From Oceanidesulfovibrio marinus (GTDB taxonomy: Bacteria; Desulfobacterota; Desulfovibrionia; Desulfovibrionales; Desulfovibrionaceae), in NCBI RefSeq assembly GCF_013085545.1, contig NZ_CP039543.1:434001-498000 (forward strand): a stretch of DNA of 64,000 nt, given 5' to 3'. The notes beneath the pieces were generated by a model, which was not told the origin of the DNA, did no database searches, and saw only the letters and a program-made list of their open reading frames with translations. Shown here in pieces: positions 1 to 7,479 of the stretch (position 1 is the stretch's first letter; each line of letters starts with the position of its first letter). The translations under genes and the position numbers were made by a program.

Positions 1-75
1 ACGGCCTTGGATAGCGCCTCCCTCGATCGGCACATCGGGATCAGCGCGGGGTGATAGAGGGAGACGCCTTTGAGG

Positions 76-810
76 CTACTTCCGTTCGCTCAAAACGCTT
101 TGAAGCACCTCTTTGGCCTGTGCAGCTTCTTTTTCTCCCACGCGGGAGTCGAGCACCACGATGAAGTCCTGCATCTGGGCTTCCGTGAGCCCCGAGTTCA
201 TGGCCGCGCCAAAGTGGAACTTGAGCTGCCCGGCGGTGCCGGTCATGTTCGCAAGCGCCGCGATGGTAGCCAGCTCCCGGGCCTGATGGTCCAGAACGTC
301 ACGCGCAAATATATCCGCGAAGAGGTGTTCCTTGAGGTATGAGTCGATGACCGGCGAGAACTTCTGCCACGCGGCAGGAGGCGGCACCTCGTCGAGCCCG
401 GAGAGTTGGGCCCGAATCCTGGCGCCGTACTCGTCCCGGTCCATATCCGCGGGCAGCGGGCTGGCCTCCTTGCCCACCTCGTCTTCGATGCCTTGCGCCT
501 TCCGCTCTTCCAGCACGCCCATGAAGGTAAAGATGCCGTTCAGGCTGCGGGGGAAGCCGGCATAGGCGTACATCTGAACCAGAACTTCCTTGATCTCGTT
601 GATGGTCAGACCGGCGTCCAGGCCTTCAACCAATGCCGGTTTGAGCCTGTCGAGCTCACCGCTTGCCGTGAACGCGGCAATGGTGACGATACTCTGCTGT
701 TTTTCATCCAAAGACGTTTCGTTTGTCATACTCTGAGCTCCCGAACGTGTTGCGATACTGAATATAAGAAAAACTGCGACTACCAGAATAATCGTATGTT
801 GCAGGCGCAT
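76..810 (-). CDS. Exported carboxymuconolactone decarboxylase-family protein
   Basis: The protein has 244 residues. An N-terminal hydrophobic segment (about residues 5-25, ending SGAQS) looks like a Sec signal peptide. Two CMD/AhpD-like halves follow, around residues 38-100 and 165-235. The first carries the pattern AAFTASGELDRLKPAL...GLTINEIKEVL and the second repeats it as ELATIAALANMTG...GLTEAQMQDFI. No CxxC of the AhpD peroxidase type is visible, so a disulfide peroxidase role is unlikely. The gene is last in a three-gene set with a cupin protein 3 bases upstream and a Tat-exported flavodoxin. All three are predicted extracytoplasmic and are probably controlled by the divergent AraC-type regulator. 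The family is clear, but the substrate is unknown. Confidence 0.85.
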   Translation of the reverse strand: MRLQHTIILVVAVFLIFSIATRSGAQSMTNETSLDEKQQSIVTIAAFTASGELDRLKPALVEGLDAGLTINEIKEVLVQMYAYAGFPRSLNGIFTFMGVLEERKAQGIEDEVGKEASPLPADMDRDEYGARIRAQLSGLDEVPPPAAWQKFSPVIDSYLKEHLFADIFARDVLDHQARELATIAALANMTGTAGQLKFHFGAAMNSGLTEAQMQDFIVVLDSRVGEKEAAQAKEVLQSVLSERK

Positions 811-813
811 GGC

Positions 814-1314
814 TTACTCCTTCCTGGCGTTATATTGCTCGTCAGTGACCTTTTCTTTCCAGATCACGTTTTCACCATTGAGATCACCGGTAATGACGAG
901 GTGCGTCATAGGGGAGTCCGGCGTGGCGCCGTGCCAATGATCGATGTCCGGCGGGCACCAGATTGTGTCACCAGCCTTGAACTCGATGACTTTGCCATCC
1001 CGGGTCCCGGTCAGGCCAATCCCGGAGGTAACGATCATATGCTGTCCGGCCGGGTGGAAGTGCCAATTGGTGCGGGCGCCAGGCTGGAAGGTAACATATG
1101 CTCCCGAGTAATGCGCGGTGTCATTGGCGGGAAACAGCAAATCTACCTGAACATCATCGGTGAACAGGTCCTCGGGGCCTTTGAAGGACTTCTGCGATTC
1201 ACCCCGGTAGACAACCTGCGGTGTGTTCTCCTGCGCCGTGGTCTGTTCCTGGCCGGCGTATACGGCGGATGCGGTACAGAGTAAAAGCGTCATAAAAAGA
1301 GCCAGATACTTCAT
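814..1314 (-). CDS. Exported cupin-domain protein
   Basis: The protein has 166 residues, starting at the ATG at 1312-1314, which is preceded by AGGAGAGG. The start MKYLALF leads into a short signal peptide ending VYAGQ. The rest is one cupin barrel: motif 1 around NWHFHPAGQHMIVTSG (two His plus Gln/His as metal ligands) and motif 2 around GDTIWCPPDIDHWHG. Such small cupins usually bind one metal ion and are annotated as cupin_2 proteins. The open frame continues upstream of this start, but that extension has no signal peptide or ribosome site and runs into the flavodoxin gene. It is likely co-transcribed with the CMD-like gene 3 bases downstream. The substrate is unknown. Confidence 0.85.
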   Translation of the reverse strand: MKYLALFMTLLLCTASAVYAGQEQTTAQENTPQVVYRGESQKSFKGPEDLFTDDVQVDLLFPANDTAHYSGAYVTFQPGARTNWHFHPAGQHMIVTSGIGLTGTRDGKVIEFKAGDTIWCPPDIDHWHGATPDSPMTHLVITGDLNGENVIWKEKVTDEQYNARKE

Positions 1315-1414
1315 TGTTCCTCTCCTGTCGTTTGCAGCCGATTTGGTAGAATGAGAAAAACACGTCCTTTCGTGCAGATATGTTGCATTGTCGGTCGGTA
1401 CCGTAAGCGAGGCG

Positions 1415-2041
1415 CTATGCCATGCCGAGCGTCTGCAGCCAGTCGAAAACCTCCTCACGTGATGACCTGATCGCATCACCCCGGATGGCGAGCCCCTGCT
1501 CGATCGTAGCGTCGGGGCACAGCGAGCCGACATCAGCCATGGTACGGCCGAGCCCACTCCCCCCGTGCGTCATGAACGGGACAACGGTCTTGCCGGGCAG
1601 GGGGTATTCGGAAAGGAAGGAAATGACCGGGGTGGCTATGGTGCCCCACCAGCGCGGGGACCCCAGGAAGACCACGTCATACGAGGCCATGTTCTCGATC
1701 TTTGTCGTCAGCGGCGGCTTATAGCCGGACTCCAACTCTTTCTTGGCCTGGCTCGCAGTGGCCGGATACTCCTCGGGATACGGATCCACCGTATGAATCC
1801 GGACAATATCGCCCCCGACCATCTCATGGATATATTCGGCCATGACGTGTGTATTGCCGGTGCGGGAGAAATACACGACCAGGACGTTTTTGCCTTGAAG
1901 TCTGGTGGACGCAGCATGGGCCAGAGACAGCCGGGAGAACGCAGGCGCGGCAATGCCGGCCAAAAGACCGGCGATGGTTCTTTTCAGCATGCTTCTTCTT
2001 GAAGAATTGATGGGCCCGGTTCCTTTAACGAACCTGATCAT
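1415..2041 (-). CDS. Tat-exported flavodoxin-like protein
   Basis: The protein has 208 residues. It begins with a twin-arginine signal (SSRRSMLKR followed by a hydrophobic stretch to about residue 43), so export of the folded, FMN-loaded protein is expected. The mature part starts with the flavodoxin phosphate loop VVYFSRTGNTHVMAEYI (about residues 54-70) and continues with YDVVFLGSPRWWGT, a typical flavin-contact loop of the flavodoxin_4 group. Exported flavodoxins of this kind occur beside cupin and carboxymuconolactone decarboxylase genes. Here the gene is first in that set, divergent from the AraC-type regulator at 2554. The redox partner is unknown. Confidence 0.85.
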   Translation of the reverse strand: MIRFVKGTGPINSSRRSMLKRTIAGLLAGIAAPAFSRLSLAHAASTRLQGKNVLVVYFSRTGNTHVMAEYIHEMVGGDIVRIHTVDPYPEEYPATASQAKKELESGYKPPLTTKIENMASYDVVFLGSPRWWGTIATPVISFLSEYPLPGKTVVPFMTHGGSGLGRTMADVGSLCPDATIEQGLAIRGDAIRSSREEVFDWLQTLGMA

Positions 2042-2553
2042 ATTATTATCTCCTATTCACGCGCATCACGATTTGGCCAACGATTGACAAACTGTCTCCA
2101 AGGGCACGCCAACGACTGCGGATTCGCCGGATTCGCTTGCACCGGCTTGCAGGATTTCGCTCCGGACTCCTGTGTCCAGGGCGAGTAATCATCCGAACAA
2201 TCAGCCGCCGCCATGATCGTGGCTGCATCCATGGTGCTGCCGAATCTTCCAGGCGCTGCATCGTTCACGACGGTTTTCCGGAGCCGAACCCCATGCAGAT
2301 TGCGAACAGCGCTGGTTTCTTCCTATATTGCTTTTTAGAGCAGAGGGGCCGTCAATTAGTAGACCGATCCTGCGATTTTTTTGCCTGATCGTCCGGGGCT
2401 CTTTTTTCTCAACCGTGATCGCCTTTTCCTGCCGACAGAGACTGGCGCATAGACTGATTCTCTTGAATTCTTGTCTGATTATCCGATCGGCCCGATAAAT
2501 ATGTTGTCTGAATACGAGGAGGGCTTATATTACGGCCGTGAAAGGAGGCTTCA
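2042..2553. promoter_or_regulatory. Divergent regulatory region with direct repeats TTGTCTGAWTA
   Basis: This 512-base gap separates the flavodoxin operon from the AraC-type regulator, and I see no convincing gene in it. Two direct repeats, TTGTCTGATTA at 2471-2481 and TTGTCTGAATA at 2504-2514, lie 33 bases apart (about three helical turns) just ahead of the regulator gene. That arrangement fits the paired half-sites bound by AraC-family dimers. AAAGGAGG at 2540-2550 is a strong ribosome site for the regulator. The operator assignment is inferred. Confidence 0.4.
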
Positions 2554-3504
2554 ATGAGCAACCATGAGAATACCCTGGCGCGCGACGACCTGAGTCTCTC
2601 GCGTGGAGCGCTGGCTGAGCGGATAGCACGATGGACCGAGCAGCAAGCACCCCTGGAAACCGAGGTCCCGGGATTGATGCTGATGCATTACGAAGAGCCG
2701 ACAGAGCCGATGAGCTACATGCACGAGCCGAGCATCTGTCTGGTTGCCCAGGGGGCCAAACGTGTGCTGCTCGGCGATGAAGAGTACATCTATGACGCCA
2801 ACCAGTACCTGATTACGTCCGTGGGTCTGCCGGTGGTGGCGAATGTTGTCGAAGCGAGCAGGGAGGTGCCGCTCCTCGGCCTTGTGCTGAAGATTGACCT
2901 GCGCGCCGTGACCCAGCTGATGGTGGACAGCAACCTGCCAATATCCCGCACGCAACAGACCGGCCGGGGCATGGCCGTCAGCGAGGTTTCAAAATCCCTG
3001 CTCGACGTGCTGTTGCGGTTGCTGGACCTGCTTGACGAACCGGAAAGCATACCGATTCTCGCGCCGATGTTGCAGCGGGAAATCGCGTATCGTCTCCTGA
3101 TCGGCGAACAGGGCGCCCGGCTACGGCAAATCGCGGCGGCAGGGAGCCACAGCCATCAGATCGCGCGCGCCATCGACTGGTTGAAGGAAAACTACACGCA
3201 GCAGTTAAGGGTGGAGGGCCTGGCGAAACAGGCCGGTATGAGCACCTCGACCTTCCACCACCATTTCCGCTCCGTGACGGCCATGAGCCCTCTGCAGTTC
3301 CAGAAGTGGATCCGGCTGCATGAGGCGAGACGGCTGATGCTCATGGACCACCTGGACGCCACGAGCGCAGCGCTTCAGGTGGGATACGAGAGCCCCTCCC
3401 AGTTCAGCCGCGAGTACAGCCGGCTATTCGGCGCCCCGCCGCTGCGCGACATCAAGCGGTTGCACCAGACAGTACAACCCAACGCAGGGGAGATGGGGGC
3501 GTGA
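2554..3504 (+). CDS. AraC-family transcriptional regulator (AraC_N type)
   Basis: The protein has 316 residues. The N-terminal part (about 25-190) matches the AraC_N ligand-sensing cupin of the YqhC group (MHEPSICLVAQGAKRVLLG...). The C-terminal 100 residues hold two helix-turn-helix motifs: VEGLAKQAGMSTSTFHHHF and ATSAALQVGYESPSQFSREY. A strong AAAGGAGG precedes the ATG. Regulators of this type usually activate a neighbouring divergent operon of redox or detoxification enzymes. The flavodoxin-cupin-CMD operon is the obvious target here, and repeats resembling half-sites lie between them. The inducer is unknown. Confidence 0.9.
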   Translation: MSNHENTLARDDLSLSRGALAERIARWTEQQAPLETEVPGLMLMHYEEPTEPMSYMHEPSICLVAQGAKRVLLGDEEYIYDANQYLITSVGLPVVANVVEASREVPLLGLVLKIDLRAVTQLMVDSNLPISRTQQTGRGMAVSEVSKSLLDVLLRLLDLLDEPESIPILAPMLQREIAYRLLIGEQGARLRQIAAAGSHSHQIARAIDWLKENYTQQLRVEGLAKQAGMSTSTFHHHFRSVTAMSPLQFQKWIRLHEARRLMLMDHLDATSAALQVGYESPSQFSREYSRLFGAPPLRDIKRLHQTVQPNAGEMGA

Positions 3505-3617
3505 GCATCGAGCTCCCTTCGGGCCTGAAGTTATAAGGAGTTTGCGCCCGCAGCCGTCGGCTTCGAACGCTTGGCGTATCCAGGAGAAGGGAGCAGAGTA
3601 GGGGCAGATAAGCGACA

Positions 3618-3656
3618 AAAGAAAAACCCCTGCCGACAGTGGTCGGCAGGGGTTGA
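3618..3656 (-). terminator. Rho-independent terminator of tRNA-Arg
   Basis: On the minus strand a 13-bp stem (AACCCCTGCCGAC / GTCGGCAGGGGTT, loop CACT) is followed by TTTCTTTT, immediately downstream of the tRNA. It is convergent with the AraC-type gene and may serve both. Confidence 0.85.
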
Positions 3657-3662
3657 TTTTTC

Positions 3663-3739
3663 TGGTGCGCCCGAGAGGATTCGAACCTCTGACCTACGGA
3701 TTCGTAGTCCGGCGCTCTATCCGGCTGAGCTACGGGCGC
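3663..3739 (-). tRNA. tRNA-Arg (anticodon ACG)
   Basis: The 77-nt cloverleaf, read on the minus strand, has acceptor stem GCGCCCG/CGGGCGC, a D arm GCTC...GAGC, anticodon loop CTACGAA (anticodon ACG), a T arm AGAGG-TTCGAAT-CCTCT and an encoded CCA end. The outermost anticodon-stem pair (C/T) is mismatched, but the rest is canonical. A34 would be deaminated to inosine by TadA so that CGU, CGC and CGA are read. Confidence 0.97.
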
Positions 3740-4017
3740 GTCGTGAAGAAAGAGTTTCTAAGGTATGCCCCTGGATGTGTCAAGCAACTTGAGAAAAAGT
3801 TTCAAAAAAATACCGATGCGGCCTATGGATAGCGTTAAAATATAATAAGTTAAGCGCGTTGAATGTGTAGTCGGCTCGGTGGCTTTCGCGCCGGCCTCGC
3901 CAGCCGTCACGCGGCGGTTTGTCGGTTGCGCCGGCCTCGCTTGCAGTTGCGCGGCGGTTTGTTTGTCGAGTCAGCCCTCACCCGTGGTCACGGGGCGGTA
4001 TTCCTGTCGCCTGGCCC
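3740..4017. repeat. Gap with imperfect 40-bp tandem repeat
   Basis: Between the tRNA and the methyltransferase gene there is no convincing gene. Positions 3888-3967 hold two imperfect copies of a 40-bp unit, each opening with GCGCCGGCCTCGC (3888 and 3928) and carrying GCGGCGGTTTGT. The AT-rich stretch 3780-3860 probably contains the tRNA promoter. Confidence 0.5.
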
Positions 4018-4665
4018 TCACTCACACCCGCACACTGGATTGCCCGGGAAGCATTCCGCCGGCGGGTCGAGCTGGTTCTTCAGGTATTTCTGCACGTACG
4101 CTTTTTCCTTGTCGCTGAGCAGCACCTTCTCCAGGGTCACCTCCATGGCGTCCACGGCGCGCGGCGTGCGCAGGATAAGCTCCTCGTCCATGCCCTCGCC
4201 GGCCAGGCGCTGGCCCAGCTCGGAGCGCACGAAATTGAGCCGCGTCAGCTCGAACCGCGCCTCTTGCCAGCCAAGGTACCAGTACCATTCCGTATAATAG
4301 GTCCAGCTGCGCTCGTTGAAGGCGCGCACATGGGTGGGGTCCTGCCAGGCACCGTGCGAGAGGTCGTAGGGCACGATGATGCGCATGTGGCCGCCGGGAG
4401 CCAGCAGGGACAGGCACGAGCTCATGCAGGTGACGAGATTGGGGATGTGCTCCAGCACGTCGCGGGCCACGATCTCCTCGAAGGTGCCGGGCTCGATGCG
4501 GATCTCGCCGAAGCGCGCGGTCTGGGCAACGCCGTGGGGCGGGAAGGGCCTGTTCAGGTCGGCCACCACGTCCGGCCGCCAGAAGGGATCGCAGTCCACG
4601 TTCAGGTAGTCGTGCTTGAAGAGCTTGCCGCTGCCGATATTGAGACGCTTTGGGTAGTCGGTCAT
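4018..4665 (-). CDS. Class I SAM-dependent methyltransferase-like protein
   Basis: The protein has 215 residues from the ATG at 4663-4665 (MTDYPKRLNIGSGK). The first strand and loop LNIGSGKLFKHDYLNVD correspond to the SAM-binding motif I region of small predicted methyltransferases. Downstream, FEEIVARDVLEHIPN and LLAPGGHMRIIVPYDLSHGAW match motifs IV-VI of the Methyltransf_11 fold. The upstream frame (to 4800) is Pro/Arg-rich and is not supported. The C-terminus ends in CFPGNPVCGCE, three Cys that could bind a metal or a partner. The target is not evident; related proteins occur with surface-polysaccharide genes. Confidence 0.75.
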   Translation of the reverse strand: MTDYPKRLNIGSGKLFKHDYLNVDCDPFWRPDVVADLNRPFPPHGVAQTARFGEIRIEPGTFEEIVARDVLEHIPNLVTCMSSCLSLLAPGGHMRIIVPYDLSHGAWQDPTHVRAFNERSWTYYTEWYWYLGWQEARFELTRLNFVRSELGQRLAGEGMDEELILRTPRAVDAMEVTLEKVLLSDKEKAYVQKYLKNQLDPPAECFPGNPVCGCE

Positions 4666-4997
4666 AGTTTTCGGTATTCTTTGGGGATCAGCCCCGCGTG
4701 TCTTTGGTGTGGTGACCGATGGCGGAGCCCGGTCATGTGCCAGGCGTGCGTGATCGGGGGGGGGCGGGAACGGTTGTGCCTGACCATCGGATATGTTCAT
4801 TATCCCAGGGAAGGTTCATGCGCAATGCAAGCGGTCCTGGCGGCCAGGTTGGCGGCGCGGCGCTACCGTTTCGAGTCCCGGCCTGCCTGGATTGTTGCCA
4901 GGGGCGCGCGTTGCCAGGACCACGGCATGGTGGTAAGCACCACGTTCCGTCACAGAACCGTCAAAAATTACATGGACCATATGGAAGGAGGAAGGAA
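4666..4997. other. Intergenic region between divergent genes
   Basis: This 332-base divergent gap should hold the promoters of the methyltransferase (minus) and the deoxyhypusine synthase-like gene (plus). It contains a run of eight G at about 4758. I see no gene, clear promoter or hairpin of note. Confidence 0.4.
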
Positions 4998-5969
4998 GTG
5001 ACTACGGTGCGCGCGTTTATGGAAAAGAATTACAAGCACTTCAATGCCCGCGAGACCTTGGATGCCGCGCGTGCGTGGGAAGAGCTGCTGGCCGGCGGCG
5101 GACAGATGTTCGTGACCCTGGCCGGAGCCATGTCCACGGCCGAGCTGGGCATTTCTCTGGCCCCGCTCATCCGCGCGGGCAAGGTCCATGGCCTCTGCAC
5201 CACAGCGGCCAACCTGGAAGAGGACCTCTTCAACCTCTTCGACAACCCGGACTACCGCCTGGTGCCGCATTACAAGGACCTGACGCCAGAGCAGGAAGCG
5301 GAGCTGCGCGACGAGGGCATGAACCGCGTCACCGACACGTGCATTCCGGAATGGGCCATGCTCAAGGCGGAAAAGTACCTGATCGACCTCTGGAAAGAGG
5401 CCGAGGCCGCGGGCAAGTCGCATTTCCCCTGGGAGTATATGTACGCGTTGCTGGACATGCCCGAGGTGCAGGAGCACTTCCGCATGCCCAAGGAGAGCTC
5501 CTGGGTCTGGGCGGCCAAGGAGAAGAACCTGCCCATCTACACGCCGGGCTGGGAGGACTGCACCCTGGGCAACAAGTTCACCGCCCTGGTGATGACCGGC
5601 AAGCTCTCCTCGCACAACCTCATCAAGAGCGGCACGCAGCAGCTGGAGCACCTGGCCAACTGGTACTCCGAGCGCGCTGACAGCAAGACGCCGGTGGGCT
5701 TCTTCCAGATCGGCGGCGGCATCGCCGGTGACTTCTCCATTTGCGTGGTGCCCATGCTCATCCAGGACTTGCACAAGGAAGACATGCCGCACTGGGCGTA
5801 CTTCTGCCAAATCTCCGACTCCACCACCTCGTACGGCTCGTACTCCGGCGCCGTGCCCAACGAGAAGATCACCTGGCACAAGCTGGACCCGCACACGCCC
5901 AAGTTCATGATCAACTCCGACGCCTCTGTCGTGGCGCCACTCATTTTCTCCTACCTCATGGGCGAGTAG
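4998..5969 (+). CDS. Deoxyhypusine synthase-like enzyme
   Basis: The protein has 323 residues from the GTG at 4998, seven bases after GGAGG; an ATG at 5019 is the alternative start. Deoxyhypusine synthases transfer the aminobutyl group of spermidine to a lysine with NAD. The family features are present: MFVTLAGAMSTAELG near the N-terminus, HGLCTTAANLEEDLFN, VGFFQIGGGIAGDF (NAD contact), and a C-terminal GSYSGAVPNEKITWHK. The last Lys of that motif lies where the catalytic lysine of eukaryotic DHS (W-G-K) sits. Bacteria have no eIF5A, so homologues are thought to act in polyamine metabolism, possibly as homospermidine synthases. It stands alone with its own terminator. Confidence 0.85.
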   Translation: MTTVRAFMEKNYKHFNARETLDAARAWEELLAGGGQMFVTLAGAMSTAELGISLAPLIRAGKVHGLCTTAANLEEDLFNLFDNPDYRLVPHYKDLTPEQEAELRDEGMNRVTDTCIPEWAMLKAEKYLIDLWKEAEAAGKSHFPWEYMYALLDMPEVQEHFRMPKESSWVWAAKEKNLPIYTPGWEDCTLGNKFTALVMTGKLSSHNLIKSGTQQLEHLANWYSERADSKTPVGFFQIGGGIAGDFSICVVPMLIQDLHKEDMPHWAYFCQISDSTTSYGSYSGAVPNEKITWHKLDPHTPKFMINSDASVVAPLIFSYLMGE

Positions 5970-6092
5970 GAGCCTCCAGCAAAGCCGGTCGCTACGCCGA
6001 GCACACCGTGCAAACGCAGACAAGGTTTTGCTGGCGGCTCTAAGCCCGCCTGCCGGCGCATGCCGGCTCTTTCGCGCACCATATATCGAACG

Positions 6093-6126
6093 CAGGAGGG
6101 AGACTCGACACGGGTCTCCCTCTTGC
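6093..6126 (+). terminator. Likely terminator of the deoxyhypusine synthase-like gene
   Basis: The inverted repeat AGGGAGAC ... GTCTCCCT is followed by CTTGC, a weak U tract. It sits in the 291-base gap ahead of the ferritin gene, which otherwise shows no gene. Confidence 0.5.
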
Positions 6127-6260
6127 GCTCGTGCGCCGTTCATGGTCTAAGATTACAGATGGAATGTTCCGGACGGCGTTTTTGCGCGCGTCCGGCGCAT
6201 GCTCCGGCTGCGCAACGTCGCGCCGAAACGAGATAATCCATACAGGAGAGATCGAGAATC

Positions 6261-6767
6261 ATGCTGAACGAAACCATGAACGATGCACTGAACGAGCAGG
6301 TGAAGTGGGAATTCTACTCCAGCTTTCTGTATCTTGCCATGGCCGCGTACTGCGCGGAGCAGGGCCTTCCCGGTTGCGCCAGCTGGATGCGGCTCCAGGC
6401 GGACGAGGAGCGTATGCACGCCATGAAGTTCTATGACTTCATTCTGGAGCGCGGCGGCTCCGTGCGCCTGCACGCCATCGATGAGCCCAAGGGCGCGTTC
6501 GACTCCATGCTGGACGTGTTCGAATACGGGCTGAGCCACGAGCGCGAGGTCACCCGCCGTATCAACGAGCTGGTGAACCTGGCCATGGATCAGCGCGACC
6601 ATGCCACGAGCATCTTCCTGCAATGGTTCGTCACCGAGCAGGTGGAGGAAGAGGACAACTTCTCCGACGTGGTGGCCCGGTTCCGGCTGGTGGGCAACAA
6701 GGGCGAAGGGTTGTTCATGCTGGATAAAGAGCTGGGCGGCCGCGCGCCGGCGCCTGCGGCCGAGTAA
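6261..6767 (+). CDS. ftnA: Bacterial non-haem ferritin
   Basis: The protein has 168 residues, the usual length for FtnA. It oxidises Fe(II) and stores iron in a 24-mer shell in the cytoplasm. Ferroxidase ligands are visible: Glu in KWEFYSSFLYL (about residue 17), the ExxH pair in DEERMHAMKFYDF (about 49-54), Glu in SHEREVTRRI (about 94) and the acidic EQVEEED segment (about 127-133). The AGGAGAG ribosome site is upstream. The next gene encodes another ferritin-fold protein in the same direction, 109 bases on, so the two may be co-expressed. No Fur box was recognised. Confidence 0.93.
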   Translation: MLNETMNDALNEQVKWEFYSSFLYLAMAAYCAEQGLPGCASWMRLQADEERMHAMKFYDFILERGGSVRLHAIDEPKGAFDSMLDVFEYGLSHEREVTRRINELVNLAMDQRDHATSIFLQWFVTEQVEEEDNFSDVVARFRLVGNKGEGLFMLDKELGGRAPAPAAE

Positions 6768-6876
6768 GGCCCCCGGCAGCCATCCGCATCCATACACTAT
6801 CCGAACCCGGCGCATTCCCGGCGCGGCGCATTGTTGCGCCGGGAGGGCCGCCGAGCCCGAGAACAAGGGAGGACCG

Positions 6877-7392
6877 ATGTCCGAGAGCTCCAGAGAGATG
6901 CTCTGTCAGGCCCTGGGCATGGTGGACAAGGCCATTGATTTTTACGACGCGCACGCCGAGTCCTGCCAGGGCGGCGTCATCCGCGACGTGTTCGTCCGTC
7001 TGCGCGATCTCAAGAAAACCCGCCGCGACAGGCTGCAGGAGCTGCACGACAAGGTGGAGGCCGGTGTGAGCTTTGCCGAGGCCTGCGGGTCCATGGAGCT
7101 GGAGGCGGCCGAAGGCGCGAACATGTTCCGCAAGATCGCCACGAGCCACGAGCCGGTGAGCTGCCCGCTGGACGAGATCGCCTCCATCGACGAGGCCGCG
7201 GCCATCGAGCTGGATCTTGTCCGCTTCTTCGAGGACCAGGAGCAGGCCGCCGCCGGGCCGGTGGAGAAGAAGTTCCTCCACTACCTGGTGCAGGATGCCC
7301 GCGGCCAGTTCATGCTCATCAACGACATGAAGTGGTACTATGAGGACCCCAAGGCCTGGACCTTTGCCGACAAGAAGCCCTACGAGGCGTAG
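6877..7392 (+). CDS. Ferritin/rubrerythrin-fold protein lacking ExxH iron ligands
   Basis: The protein has 171 residues from the ATG at 6877, after GGGAGGA. The repeated helical layout resembles rubrerythrin-family four-helix bundles (helix 1 MVDKAIDFYDAHAESCQGG, helix 2 RDVFVRLRDLKKTRRDRLQEL, helix 3 AAAIELDLVRFFEDQEQ, helix 4 EKKFLHYLVQDARGQFML). Where family members carry ExxH in helices 2 and 4, this protein reads DLKKTRRD and QDARGQF, so the diiron centre appears to be lost. It ends in DMKWYYEDPKAWT, like rubrerythrin-type tails. It sits between a true ferritin and a ferredoxin oxidoreductase operon. A structural or regulatory role is possible. Confidence 0.65.
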   Translation: MSESSREMLCQALGMVDKAIDFYDAHAESCQGGVIRDVFVRLRDLKKTRRDRLQELHDKVEAGVSFAEACGSMELEAAEGANMFRKIATSHEPVSCPLDEIASIDEAAAIELDLVRFFEDQEQAAAGPVEKKFLHYLVQDARGQFMLINDMKWYYEDPKAWTFADKKPYEA

Positions 7393-7479
7393 CGCCCACA
7401 GTCGCCCAGCACCGGCGGAACCGAAGCCTTTTCGCCGCGCGCCCAAACCAACACAACGCAGCCAAGGAGGTCAGGCCCC

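Noticed and set aside
406-1284. Long plus-strand reading frame over the cupin and CMD genes
   Set aside because: It lies antisense to two genes with signal peptides, recognisable domains and ribosome sites; its own translation shows no family pattern.
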